Positions 1 through 7,752 of a stretch of 24,130 nt of DNA are shown piece after piece. The notes beneath the pieces were generated by a model. That model did no database searches. It saw only the letters and a list, made by a program, of their open reading frames with translations, and had not been told where the DNA came from. The DNA is taken from assembly GCA_040217795.1 (NCBI GenBank), contig JBEHWK010000039.1:1-24130 (forward strand), read 5' to 3'. This DNA comes from Clostridium_T sp040217795 (GTDB lineage: Bacteria; Bacillota; Clostridia; Clostridiales; Clostridiaceae). The number at the start of each line of letters is the position of its first letter. Position 1 is the stretch's first letter. The translations under genes and the position numbers were made by a program.

Positions 1-119
1 CAACCTGTGCATTTTATCTTAATATCGGCTCCAAGTCTTATTATCTCCCATTCAGAACTTCCGCAAGGATGCTGCTTTTTCATTAGTACAACATCTCCCA
101 AGTTAAACTCTTGAACCAT
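1..119 (-). CDS. DUF951 family protein, N-terminal part
   Basis: The frame starts with ATG at 119 and runs off the left edge, so only about 39 residues are visible. It begins MVQEFNLGDVVLMKKQHPCG and continues with SSEWEIIRLGADIKIKCTG. This pattern (LGD, MKKxHPCG, W.I.R.GADI.IKC) is that of the short DUF951 proteins (B. subtilis YyzM type), small basic proteins near the origin of many Firmicutes with no established function. An AGGAG sequence about 10 bases upstream of the ATG supports the start. It follows the MscS gene by 29 bases in the same direction, so the two are probably cotranscribed. Confidence 0.85.
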   Translation of the reverse strand, partial: MVQEFNLGDVVLMKKQHPCGSSEWEIIRLGADIKIKCTG

Positions 120-148
120 TGTATACTCACTCCTATACTGTTAAAAAA

Positions 149-1045
149 TTACTTATCACACTGAATCTTCACTATTTCTGTTCTAGGCTGAGGTACCTCT
201 ATTCCTTCCTCTTCCAGAGTAAGTTTGATTTCTTTTCTAAGAATTCTTTCCAATTCCCATTGATACATTGGTACAGCCCTTCCTGCAGCTCTTATTATAA
301 CTGCGGATGAAGTCATTGAATTCACTCCTACTACTTTAGGATCCTCTATCACATTATCATTTGATTTCGATACTTTTTCACAAGCCTTATTAATAGCTTC
401 AATTGCTCTGTCAATATCTTCATTATATGGAATTTCTACATCCACGATAAATCTCATATCCCCTCTGGAATGATTAGTTACCTGAAGTATTGTTCCATTA
501 GGTATATAATGAACATCTCCGCCCAAATCCTTAAGCTGAGTCATTCTTATCCCTATGCTCTCAACAATGCCTGACTTCAATCCTATTGTAACATAATCCC
601 CTACTGAGTATTGGTCCTCAAACAATATGAAAAATCCGTTTATAATATCCTTGACCAGACTTTGAGTTCCAAATCCCAAAGCTACCCCCCCTATGGATGC
701 AAAAGTCAATGATATGCCTTTAAAAAGGCTGGAGAATATAGCTATTCCTCCTACAAAATATACTGAATATCTTAATATACTTTTTAAAACCTCGCCTAAA
801 GTGGTAGCTTTTTTTTCATCCAATGTAAATCTGATTTGACTCTTTATTTGTTTTTCAACAAATTTTCCAATTACCGCATTACCAATTTTTACAGCTAAAA
901 ACATTAGAAAACATATGATCAGTATTGTAAACCCGTTATCAATTATATCAAACAGGAAACTAATGTTAAGCGGATAATTTCCCAACTTAATTATCCTATT
1001 CTCAAAATCTATTGAGAATAAATATTCAATCAAATACATCTGCAT
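149..1045 (-). CDS. MscS family small-conductance mechanosensitive channel
   Basis: Predicted membrane channel of 298 residues that would release solutes on hypo-osmotic shock. Hydrophobic segments lie at about 35-58, 92-110 and 113-142. The last contains the Gly/Ala-rich pore helix typical of MscS TM3 (FASIGGVALGFGTQSLVKD, about 115-133) followed by the FEDQYSVGDYV stretch at the start of the beta domain. The C-terminus has the family-like VPQPRTE motif. The length is normal for the compact YkuT/YggB type. An AGGAGAAGGAG sequence precedes the ATG. It follows the DUF3343 gene by 10 bases, so they form one leftward transcript. A possible minus-strand -10 (TATAAT, complement of 1324-1329) lies ahead of that pair, but no convincing -35 was seen. 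Confidence 0.93.
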   Translation of the reverse strand: MQMYLIEYLFSIDFENRIIKLGNYPLNISFLFDIIDNGFTILIICFLMFLAVKIGNAVIGKFVEKQIKSQIRFTLDEKKATTLGEVLKSILRYSVYFVGGIAIFSSLFKGISLTFASIGGVALGFGTQSLVKDIINGFFILFEDQYSVGDYVTIGLKSGIVESIGIRMTQLKDLGGDVHYIPNGTILQVTNHSRGDMRFIVDVEIPYNEDIDRAIEAINKACEKVSKSNDNVIEDPKVVGVNSMTSSAVIIRAAGRAVPMYQWELERILRKEIKLTLEEEGIEVPQPRTEIVKIQCDK

Positions 1046-1055
1046 TCTCCTTCTC

Positions 1056-1301
1056 CTATAACCTTACGTATCCTTCTTCACTTTTCCTGTATATACCGTT
1101 TATCTGAATGTTTTTATCTTCAATTACTTTTTTGACTTTTTCAGATACTCCCTCATTAAATCTTATACAAATCCCACAACTTCCTGTTATTACAGATGGG
1201 GTGGGCATAACGGAAACATCCAGATTTGCCTGCTTTAATTCCTTTTCTCCCTGAATAGCTCCTATTGTATTTTTAAATACTACTAAACAATAATGATTCA
1301 T
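1056..1301 (-). CDS. DUF3343 family protein (putative Se/S carrier-like)
   Basis: An 81-residue protein matching the DUF3343 pattern: an N-terminal beta strand (YCLVVFKNT), a helix, then PSVITGSCGICIRF, with Cys42 and Cys45 forming a CxxC-like pair, and a C-terminal tail ending IYRKSEEGYVRL. Members of this family are described as putative selenium or sulfur carrier-like proteins and often sit near cysteine desulfurases; the biochemical role is not established. Here a cysteine desulfurase-like gene starts 218 bases away in the divergent direction, which fits that association. GGGAGGGAGAG lies 4 bases upstream of the ATG. No truncation or frameshift is visible. Confidence 0.85.
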   Translation of the reverse strand: MNHYCLVVFKNTIGAIQGEKELKQANLDVSVMPTPSVITGSCGICIRFNEGVSEKVKKVIEDKNIQINGIYRKSEEGYVRL

Positions 1302-1463
1302 TTTCTCTCCCTCCCATTTTAATATTATATCACTTAGTTTTTTTTTCTACTAACATAATTGATGAATTTTTGTTCACCTTTCAAATTATGTATTCTTCAA
1401 GCTGTTTCTGATATAATTAAGTAATCATACACATAATTTAGACTTGCTTCATGTTAAAGAATC

Positions 1464-1493
1464 TTGTGGTCTAAGTTTTTTTTCACATATAAT
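1464..1493 (+). promoter_or_regulatory. Candidate sigma-A promoter for the desulfurase gene
   Basis: TTGTGG (1464-1469), an 18-base spacer and TATAAT (1488-1493), with the expected start about 20 bases ahead of the ATG at 1520. The -10 is perfect; the -35 matches the first three consensus bases only. A second TATAAT near 1413 lacks a recognisable -35. Confidence 0.4.
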
Positions 1494-1519
1494 TTTTGTT
1501 ATAACTTAAGGAGTTTCTT

Positions 1520-2683
1520 ATGAATGTATATTTAGATAATGCAGCTACATCTTATCCTAAACCGAAAGCAGTTTCTGAGTCAATGTATAACCTTATAAAT
1601 TCCTTAGCCTCAAACCCAGGCAGGGGTGCTTATGATTCAGCTTTGGAAGGGAGCAGAATTGTATATGAATGCAGAGAATCCATATCAGAAATTTTTTGCT
1701 TTAATAAAGCTGAAAATGTGATTTTTACACCAAATATATCTTATTCTTTAAACATATTAATTAATTCTGTTGTGAAATCAGGCTGGCATGTAATCACTTC
1801 AGAAATTGACCATAACTCTACTTTAAGACCTCTTCACCTTTTAAGTACCAAAGGAATCATAGACCTTGACATTGTTAAATGTGATTCATCCGGAACTATA
1901 ATAATAGAAGACTTTCTGAATAAAATCAGAAAAAATACAAAACTTGTAGTATTATCTCATGCCTCAAATGTTTTTGGAACTATACAACCATTAGATACTA
2001 TTGGAAAGATATGCTCAGACAATAATATTTATTTTATTATTGATTCTGCTCAGACTGCAGGTTATATTCCTGTAAGCTTTACTGATCTGCATGCCGATGC
2101 CATAGCTTTTACCGGCCATAAAAGCCTTCTTGGACCTCAGGGCATCGGAGGTTTTGTTATAAATGATGAACTAAATGAACTAGCAGAACCAGTTTTTTCC
2201 GGAGGAACTGGCAGCAGTTCTTCAGACTTATTCCAACCAAGTTTTTTGCCTGATAAATTTGAAGTAGGTACTCTTAATACTCCTGGAATAGCAGGATTAA
2301 AATCTGCTGTAGATTTCATAAATTCCCCTGTATACAAAGACCACTTAAGTAATGAGAAGGATTTATTCAGATATTTTCTCAAGGAATTACAATATTTAAA
2401 GGATATTATTGTATACGGAACACTAGATGCATATAAATCAACTCCCACCGTATCTATAAACATGAAAACAAAAGAGGCCTCTGAGTTGTCCTTTATTCTT
2501 GATAAAAATTTTGGAATAATGTCAAGAACCGGACTTCATTGTGCTCCTTTAGCTCACAAATCTATTGGAACATTTCCTTCCGGTACTGTAAGGTTCAGTT
2601 TAGGCATATTTAATACAAAGGATGAAATAGATTACGTTCTAGAATCTCTTGATCTAATTTCAAAGGGAGGTATTATTATATGA
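1520..2683 (+). CDS. Cysteine desulfurase family protein (aminotransferase class V)
   Basis: A PLP-dependent enzyme of 387 residues that would remove sulfur (or selenium) from cysteine/selenocysteine as a persulfide. It has the opening YLDNAATSYPKP, His98 in EIDHNS, the cofactor-binding aspartate in IIDSAQ (Asp175), the Schiff-base lysine in TGHKSLLGPQGIGG (Lys201), and the catalytic cysteine in RTGLHCAPLAHK (Cys341) followed by GTVRFSLG. This layout fits the Csd-type subgroup named 'cysteine desulfurase family protein' rather than housekeeping IscS/NifS. AAGGAG (1508-1513) precedes the ATG. No IscU or SufU scaffold is next to it; the divergent DUF3343 gene may be a partner (inference). Its stop codon overlaps the next start (ATGA), implying translational coupling. 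Confidence 0.9.
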   Translation: MNVYLDNAATSYPKPKAVSESMYNLINSLASNPGRGAYDSALEGSRIVYECRESISEIFCFNKAENVIFTPNISYSLNILINSVVKSGWHVITSEIDHNSTLRPLHLLSTKGIIDLDIVKCDSSGTIIIEDFLNKIRKNTKLVVLSHASNVFGTIQPLDTIGKICSDNNIYFIIDSAQTAGYIPVSFTDLHADAIAFTGHKSLLGPQGIGGFVINDELNELAEPVFSGGTGSSSSDLFQPSFLPDKFEVGTLNTPGIAGLKSAVDFINSPVYKDHLSNEKDLFRYFLKELQYLKDIIVYGTLDAYKSTPTVSINMKTKEASELSFILDKNFGIMSRTGLHCAPLAHKSIGTFPSGTVRFSLGIFNTKDEIDYVLESLDLISKGGIII

Positions 2684-3738
2684 AAAATATAGAAAGTAAA
2701 GTGAGTAGGCTTCTGATTTTTTTTATAATCTATACACTGATTTTTTTGATATTCTTTAAAACACTTACTTACACTCTGCCATTTGTATTAGCTGCCTTAT
2801 TTGCACTGATTTTAAGAAAGCCTACAATATATCTGATAAAAAAATTCAGAATGAAAGATTGGGTAGCTTCTCTGATTACTTCAGTAATATTTCTATCATT
2901 ACTTATTATTATGATAGTTATTTTAATTGCTTCATTAACAAACCAGTTAATTAACCTGACTAAAAGCATTCAAGCTTATTTTACTGTAAATTCTGCATAT
3001 ATTGCAGATAAATTTATGCAGATACAGGATTATTTTTATAATCTCAATATTGACCCCGTAATAATTAACTCAATAAAAGATACTTTGAACAGCTTTTCAA
3101 GCAAGATAGTCAGCTACAGTGTAGCCTTGGGATCCGTAGCCGTTTCTATGGTAATTTCAGTTTTTTCCTATGTACCATATATACTCATGGTAATTATATT
3201 TACTTTTTTAGCAACATACATGTTTACTAAAAAAGTAGCTTCATCAAAAAACGAGTCCCTACTGAATAGTTTTTATGCAGATAACAATTCCATTTTGGCT
3301 ATAGTAAGTAAAATTAAAGATAAATTTATCACTTATGCTCTTTCATATTTATTTTTAGTATTTGTTACTTTTTTAATTACTTTTGTAGGTTTTTCCATTT
3401 TTAAAATTAAATATTCTTTGATATTAAGTGTTATATGTGCAATCTTAGATTTACTCCCTATACTTGGTATGCCCATACTTTATTTCCCATTAATTATATA
3501 TTATGCACTTACTGGTAATTTACTGGTAGCCATTGGATTAGCTATATTGTATGCTATTGTGTTTATTTCGAGACAAGTTTTAGAACCGAAGGTTATGTCT
3601 ACATCACTTGGCCTTGATCCTATCGCTGTTTTAGCAGCTCTTTTTATAGGTGTTACTATTTCAGGGGTTGGCGGAATGATCTTTTGTATGTTCCTTGTAG
3701 TCTTTTATACAGTCTTAAAAGATGAAAAAGTATTGTAG
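2680..3738 (+). CDS. AI-2E transporter family / YtvI-like membrane protein
   Basis: An integral membrane protein of 352 residues with hydrophobic segments at about 11-30, 31-46, 64-88, 148-182, 215-240, 246-262, 264-295 and 312-345. The late motifs DLLPILGMP (257-265) and RQVLEPKVMSTSLGLDP (298-314) are characteristic of the AI-2E/PerM superfamily, and the second is close to the form in the sporulation membrane protein YtvI. Members are variously transporters or antiporters; the substrate here cannot be read from sequence. The gene overlaps the desulfurase by 4 bases (ATGA) and has no strong Shine-Dalgarno of its own beyond GGGAGG near 2667, so coupled translation is likely. It ends at the hairpin before yyaC. 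Confidence 0.82.
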   Translation: MKNIESKVSRLLIFFIIYTLIFLIFFKTLTYTLPFVLAALFALILRKPTIYLIKKFRMKDWVASLITSVIFLSLLIIMIVILIASLTNQLINLTKSIQAYFTVNSAYIADKFMQIQDYFYNLNIDPVIINSIKDTLNSFSSKIVSYSVALGSVAVSMVISVFSYVPYILMVIIFTFLATYMFTKKVASSKNESLLNSFYADNNSILAIVSKIKDKFITYALSYLFLVFVTFLITFVGFSIFKIKYSLILSVICAILDLLPILGMPILYFPLIIYYALTGNLLVAIGLAILYAIVFISRQVLEPKVMSTSLGLDPIAVLAALFIGVTISGVGGMIFCMFLVVFYTVLKDEKVL

Positions 3739-3749
3739 TTTACTTGCAT

Positions 3750-3793
3750 AAAAACCTTCTTTAATGGAAATAATCCTATTAAAGGAGGTTTTT
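3750..3793 (+). terminator. Hairpin containing the yyaC Shine-Dalgarno; probable attenuator/terminator
   Basis: A 16-pair stem (3750-3765 with 3778-3793, one G-U pair) and a 12-base loop, ending in five T. It looks like the terminator of the YtvI-like gene, but its right arm contains AAAGGAGG (3781-3788), the Shine-Dalgarno of yyaC 7 bases before the ATG at 3796. Read-through RNA would hide the ribosome site. Confidence 0.75.
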
Positions 3794-3795
3794 GT

Positions 3796-4401
3796 ATGAA
3801 TTCTTTAACTTGTGATTCCACATCTTCTGATTCAGTTTTTCTTATCAGGGATTTCTTATATTCAGAGTTAAATCCAATAATACGCAGTAAAAGAACTATT
3901 GTTATAATATGCGTCGGAACTGACAGATCAACAGGAGATTCATTAGGTCCTTTAGTGGGTTATAAATTAAAATGCCTTATCAGAAAAAATTTGATAATAT
4001 ATGGAGATTTGCAAGATCCAATTAACGCCAAAAATATTGTAAGAACATTATCACTAATTAATTCTTTATATAAGAAACCGTATATAATTGCCATAGACGC
4101 TTGTTTAGGAGACCCTCAAAATATAGGAAAGATATACATTCAACGGAAGCCACTACTACCCGGAGTAGCTTTAAATAAAAAATTACCACCTGTAGGAGAC
4201 TTGAGTATAACAGGTGTGGTAAATATTTCTGGAAACTTTGAATTTATGGTACTTCAAAACACTCGATTGTTTACAGTTATGACCATTGCAGATACTATAT
4301 CAAAAGGAATTTATCATTTTGCAATTAAAACTTTAGGTGGTAAAAATTATTCAATTGATGACTTGTTTGATAAATTTACTTCTTCAAATTCATGTAAGTA
4401 A
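3796..4401 (+). CDS. yyaC: Sporulation-associated putative protease YyaC (DUF1256)
   Basis: A 201-residue protein of the YyaC family, which is related to the germination protease GPR and to HybD-type hydrogenase maturation proteases. Visible conserved blocks are IVIICVGTDRSTGDSLGPLVG (split as about 35-45 and 46-55), AIDACLGD (99-106), PLLPGVALNKKLPPVGD (119-135) and ITGVVN (138-143); the aspartates of the GTDR and IDAC motifs are in place. YyaC members are expressed in sporulation in Bacillus, where the gene also lies beside spo0J (parB), so the position here is conserved. ATG at 3796 has AAAGGAGG 7 bases upstream, inside a hairpin stem. It converges on the DUF4446 gene with a shared terminator. 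Confidence 0.9.
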   Translation: MNSLTCDSTSSDSVFLIRDFLYSELNPIIRSKRTIVIICVGTDRSTGDSLGPLVGYKLKCLIRKNLIIYGDLQDPINAKNIVRTLSLINSLYKKPYIIAIDACLGDPQNIGKIYIQRKPLLPGVALNKKLPPVGDLSITGVVNISGNFEFMVLQNTRLFTVMTIADTISKGIYHFAIKTLGGKNYSIDDLFDKFTSSNSCK

Positions 4402-4433
4402 AAAAACCCCCTTTTATTTAAAGGAGGTTTTTT
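4401..4433. terminator. Bidirectional rho-independent terminator, yyaC / DUF4446
   Basis: Arms 4401-4414 and 4420-4433 pair with a single C-A mismatch around a 5-base loop. The plus-strand end has six T and the minus-strand end seven T, so it can stop both converging transcripts. Its right arm shares 15 identical bases (TTAAAGGAGGTTTTT) with the hairpin upstream of yyaC. Confidence 0.88.
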
Positions 4434-4445
4434 ACTTATTACTTA

Positions 4446-4946
4446 TTATTTATTATTTATTGCTTTATTTAATGCTGTTATTTCTTCTTCAGACAAATCA
4501 TATCTTGAAATCCCTTTATCAATTGGTTTAGCATAAGCTGTACTTTCATTTCTTCCATATATTCCAGTCAGTACAACTCCATCATTATTATCATCTAATA
4601 GAGCAATGGAAAAGCTTAAATCACTACCCACATCTTCAAAAGCTTTGTAGCGTATAACTGCTACTTTTTGAACTGATTTTTTAAATTTTCTCTCTAAAAG
4701 TTCCCCTAACTTTATTGCTTCCAATGAATTTTTATTTGCTTCATCAACCTTATCTAAATATCCAAGAACCACTTCCTCTAAATTATTATTATTCATGCCC
4801 CTCATCATTTTTTTAAATCTTTTTTCAACCCTGGATAATGACCTGAATGCTACTATTACCATTATAAAAAGCAGTGCTATTATTATAGCCATTGCTATTA
4901 TTATGTATATAATATAATTATTCATTAAGTTTATTATGCTGTTCAT
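4446..4946 (-). CDS. DUF4446 family membrane-anchored protein
   Basis: A 166-residue protein of unknown function. One hydrophobic helix (about 11-33) anchors the N-terminus. A basic stretch and a probable short coiled coil follow (about 36-95), then the conserved domain with QKVAVIRYKAFEDVGSDLSF, ALLDDNNDGVVLTGIYGR, YAKPIDKG and SEEEITALNKAI, which is the DUF4446 signature. The gene is the last of a parA-parB-DUF4446 leftward unit, and in other Clostridia this family is also found beside parB, suggesting a link to chromosome segregation (inference only). Its start lies 40 bases from parB; a perfect parS site fills most of that gap. AAGGA sits about 12 bases before the ATG. Confidence 0.85.
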   Translation of the reverse strand: MNSIINLMNNYIIYIIIAMAIIIALLFIMVIVAFRSLSRVEKRFKKMMRGMNNNNLEEVVLGYLDKVDEANKNSLEAIKLGELLERKFKKSVQKVAVIRYKAFEDVGSDLSFSIALLDDNNDGVVLTGIYGRNESTAYAKPIDKGISRYDLSEEEITALNKAINNK

Positions 4947-4970
4947 TTATCTTTTTCTTCCTTTCATAAT

Positions 4971-4986
4971 TGTTTCACGTGAAACA
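4971..4986. other. parS centromere site 1
   Basis: TGTTTCACGTGAAACA, a perfect 16-base palindrome identical to the Spo0J/ParB consensus. It abuts the parB stop codon and lies upstream of the DUF4446 start. Confidence 0.97.
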
Positions 4987-5841
4987 TTACAACTTTATAA
5001 TCTCTAATATTCTTTCTAAATCTTCATCTGAATAATATTCGATTTCAATTTTTCCTTTATTCTTCTTCTTATCTATATTGACCCTGGTACCAAAATGCCC
5101 TTCTAATTTTTCCTTTAGGTCAGCATAGTAAGGTGTTATCGAAGACTTTTCAACTTCTTTCTTTTCCTTGACATTATTGTGTGACTTTATAATTTTTTCT
5201 AATTCCCTCACTGAAATTTTATCATCAATAACCTTTTGAGCTAATTCATACTGTTTTTCGTTACTCTCAATTGCTAGGAGTGTCCTTCCATGTCCTTCAG
5301 ATATAACTCCCTCAATAATATAATTCTGTACTCTATCATCCAGATTTAGCAATCTCATTGTATTGGTAATTGAAGTCCTTGACTTTCCAATTCTATCACT
5401 TAATTCCTCTTGAGTAATATTAAAGTCACTTATGAGCTTTTTATAAGCTTTTGCTTCTTCTATAGGATTCAAATCTTCTCTTTGAATATTTTCAATCAAA
5501 GAAATTTCAAGTAATTCACTTTCACTTGCATCCATTATCACTGCTGGAAGTTCTTTTAAACCTGCAAGCTTTGATGCTCTCCATCTTCTTTCCCCTGCTA
5601 CTATTACATAATTTTCTCCATCTTTCTGAAGAATCAACGGCTGAATTACCCCATGATTTATGATTGACTTAGAAAGTTCAGATATTTTTTCATTATCAAA
5701 ATACTTTCTTGGCTGTTTATCATTAGCTTTAATTTTGTTTATGGGTATAGATATTGAAGAACCTTCTGATTCAGGTTCCTCAAAACTTTCACTTGGAATT
5801 AAAGCATTCAATCCTTTTCCTAGTGCAAATTTTTTACTCAT
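4987..5841 (-). CDS. parB: ParB/Spo0J chromosome partitioning protein
   Basis: A CTP-dependent DNA clamp of 284 residues that loads at parS and spreads. The N-terminal KKFALGKGLNALIP is the conserved ParA-contacting segment. The CTP-binding box GERRWRA is at 83-89, ENIQREDLNPIEEA at 117-130, and the helix-turn-helix GKSRTSITNTMRLLNL at 152-167. At the four positions that separate ParB from Noc it has Arg155, Thr161, Asn166 and Gly183, the ParB-like state except for a tolerated Asn. The C-terminus has the usual dimerisation region. It overlaps parA by 8 bases (ATGAGTAA), with GGGAG 8 bases before its ATG inside parA, so translation is coupled. Two parS sites lie close by. Confidence 0.96.
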   Translation of the reverse strand: MSKKFALGKGLNALIPSESFEEPESEGSSISIPINKIKANDKQPRKYFDNEKISELSKSIINHGVIQPLILQKDGENYVIVAGERRWRASKLAGLKELPAVIMDASESELLEISLIENIQREDLNPIEEAKAYKKLISDFNITQEELSDRIGKSRTSITNTMRLLNLDDRVQNYIIEGVISEGHGRTLLAIESNEKQYELAQKVIDDKISVRELEKIIKSHNNVKEKKEVEKSSITPYYADLKEKLEGHFGTRVNIDKKKNKGKIEIEYYSDEDLERILEIIKL

Positions 5842-6610
5842 TTTGTTCTCCCTGCCTATTAATAAATTCTTTAGTTAAGTTTGTATATGCTTCCGCTCCC
5901 CTGCACTTTTCATCATATAATGCAATTGGCAAACCAAAACTCGGTGCTTCTGCTAATCTAATATTTCTTGGAATTGTTGTTGAATATACCTTTTCCCCAA
6001 AATATTTTTCAACTTCCTTTTTAACTTCAATACTTAAATTTGTTCTTGCATCGAACATAGTCATTACTACGCCCTCAACTTCCAATTTCTTATTTAATGA
6101 CTTTTTAACTAATTGAACTGTATTTATTAATTGTCCAACACCTTCTAATGCATAAAACTCACATTGAATAGGAATAAAAACTGAGTCAGCAGCAACAAGA
6201 GCATCTATAGTTAATGTTCCTAAAGAAGGCGGACAATCTATGAATATATAGTCATATCTTGTTTTTAACTTCTTTATCTTGTTTAATAGAATTTTTTCTC
6301 TATTCTTTACTGTTATTATTTCCACTTCAGCACCAGCTAATTCCATAGTAGAAGGAGCTATGTATAAATTTTCAACTAAATTACATTTAATTATTATATC
6401 ATCTAAGGAAATATCTGAAGTAATTACATCATACATAGAATATTCAATGTTATTCTTGTCTATTCCTACCCCAGATGTAGTATTTCCCTGTGGATCTATG
6501 TCTATAGCTAAAACCTTATACCCTTCCATAGCAAGATTAGCACACAAGTTTATATTTGTTGTTGTTTTTCCAACTCCACCCTTTTGATTAAAAATACATA
6601 TAGTTTTCAA
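5834..6610 (-). CDS. parA: ParA/Soj chromosome partitioning ATPase
   Basis: A 258-residue Walker-type ATPase that binds DNA as an ATP dimer, partners ParB in origin segregation and in Bacillus also acts on DnaA. The deviant Walker A motif KGGVGKTT is at 10-17, DIDPQGNTT at 37-45, and Walker B YIFIDCPPS at 121-129. The arginines in DART (Arg189) and PRNIR (Arg218) occupy the positions of the nonspecific DNA-binding arginines of Soj. The start codon is TTG (6610-6608): it is preceded by GGGGGAG at 5 bases spacing and gives the family N-terminus MKTICIFNQKGG. It is the first gene of parA-parB-DUF4446; no clear promoter could be assigned upstream. Confidence 0.96.
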   Translation of the reverse strand: MKTICIFNQKGGVGKTTTNINLCANLAMEGYKVLAIDIDPQGNTTSGVGIDKNNIEYSMYDVITSDISLDDIIIKCNLVENLYIAPSTMELAGAEVEIITVKNREKILLNKIKKLKTRYDYIFIDCPPSLGTLTIDALVAADSVFIPIQCEFYALEGVGQLINTVQLVKKSLNKKLEVEGVVMTMFDARTNLSIEVKKEVEKYFGEKVYSTTIPRNIRLAEAPSFGLPIALYDEKCRGAEAYTNLTKEFINRQGEQNE

Positions 6611-6784
6611 TAAATCTCCCCCTTAAATCCATAAGCGCTACCCTATAATTGTTCAAAAATTGCAATGTAATTCAAATTTTTCATAAATATAAGGTAATAT
6701 TTTCAGTTAAACCCTATATCTATTATATATTTATAACTTGGATAATAAAAGTAAAATTAGGAATTATGATAAAAATTTATTAAT

Positions 6785-6800
6785 TGTTTCACGTGAAACA
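6785..6800. other. parS centromere site 2
   Basis: A second perfect TGTTTCACGTGAAACA, 1.8 kb from the first and about 9.5 kb left of the predicted unwinding site. Confidence 0.97.
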
Positions 6801-6920
6801 ATGATTACTGACAAACTAAATTCCCTTCCCCGATTTCCCAAAACTTATAAAACTCTATAATAACCTATTGAAGTACTCAGTTAACCTTACATTTTGCAGA
6901 ACTAAATTTAATAAACAAAA

Positions 6921-6963
6921 AAGTGTGTAAATTCCCTAATTATATCAATGAATTTACACACTT
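6921..6963 (-). terminator. Rho-independent terminator of noc
   Basis: A perfect 14-pair stem (6921-6934 with 6950-6963) and a 15-base loop. Read on the minus strand it follows the noc stop by 9 bases and ends in a run of six T. Confidence 0.88.
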
Positions 6964-6972
6964 ACTATAAAA

Positions 6973-7752
6973 TTATTTATTTTTAGGAATGTTAACTGTA
7001 ATCTGAATATACTCACCACAGTCTTTTGACTTATATTCTGCTGGAATCTTAAACTTATCAAAGACTTGTTTGATTGAATTCACATAGATTTTAGAAGAAA
7101 AGACACCTGTAATTCTTCTTTTCCCCTGAGAATTAAGTTCATTTCCTGCCAGCTTTAAAAGCTCCTTATTTATAAGCTCTTCAGTTTTCTTTACATTCAG
7201 ATTTTGTTTAATTACTTTCTTAATAATTGACAATTGAGACGTTTCATCAGGAAGAGAAAGTAATGCCCTTGCATGTCTCTCTGTTAAGCTATTTTCTAAA
7301 AGAAGGACTCTTACATCAGAACTTAATTTTAATAACCTTAACTTATTTGCTATTGTTGATTGTTTTTTACCCATTCTGCGTGCCAAATCTTCCTGAGTAA
7401 AATGGTGCTCATTTATCAAATTGTAGTATGCTTCAGCTTCTTCTATGAAATTCAAATCTTCACGCTGAAGATTTTCCAAAAGTGCAATCTCTGCAGACTC
7501 ACTATCAGTAATTTCAACAATATTGCATGGAACTTCCTTCAATTCAGCAAGCTTTGCAGCTCTCCACCGTCTTTCCCCAGCAACTAATTCAAATAAATTT
7601 CCTCTTCTTCTCACTGTAAGAGGCTGAATTATTCCAAACTGTTTAATTGAATTGCTTAACTCCATGAGAGCACCTTCATCAAAGTATTTTCTTGGTTGAT
7701 ATGTATTTGGTATTATATTATCTATACTTACATACAAAATTTCATTCTGCAT
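6973..7752 (-). CDS. noc: Noc nucleoid occlusion protein
   Basis: A ParB paralogue of 259 residues that blocks division over the chromosome by binding NBS sites. The CTP box GERRWRA is at 59-65 and ENLQREDLNFIEEA at 93-106. The recognition region GKKQSTIANKLRLLKL (128-143) followed by ERHARAL shows Gln131, Lys137, Lys142 and Arg159, all four residues reported to define Noc rather than ParB specificity. The C-terminal YIQITVNIPK also matches Noc. The first visible start gives MQNEILYVSIDNIIPN, so the N-terminal amphipathic membrane helix of Bacillus Noc is absent; no ATG, GTG or TTG lies between the in-frame stop (7789-7791) and this ATG. It has its own terminator and probably its own promoter. 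Confidence 0.92.
   Translation of the reverse strand: MQNEILYVSIDNIIPNTYQPRKYFDEGALMELSNSIKQFGIIQPLTVRRRGNLFELVAGERRWRAAKLAELKEVPCNIVEITDSESAEIALLENLQREDLNFIEEAEAYYNLINEHHFTQEDLARRMGKKQSTIANKLRLLKLSSDVRVLLLENSLTERHARALLSLPDETSQLSIIKKVIKQNLNVKKTEELINKELLKLAGNELNSQGKRRITGVFSSKIYVNSIKQVFDKFKIPAEYKSKDCGEYIQITVNIPKNK

Larger units (their letters stand above)
6611..6972. other. Intergenic region parA-noc (362 bases)
   Basis: No gene is visible. It contains parS site 2, the noc terminator and, presumably, the parA promoter. TATA-rich stretches occur on the minus strand around 6715-6735, but no -35/-10 pair with proper spacing is convincing. Confidence 0.7.

Noticed and set aside
1440..1475. TTAGAC/GTCTAA inverted repeat in the desulfurase leader as a riboswitch
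   Set aside because: The pairing is only six bases across a long loop, overlaps the candidate promoter, and no known riboswitch core is recognisable.
4401..4433. Similar hairpins flanking yyaC as ends of a mobile element
   Set aside because: They are terminator-type stems with T runs, there is no transposase or target duplication, and yyaC next to parB is conserved synteny.
6833..6840. ATTTCCCA near noc as a Noc autoregulatory site
   Set aside because: It is a half-site without the second palindromic arm.
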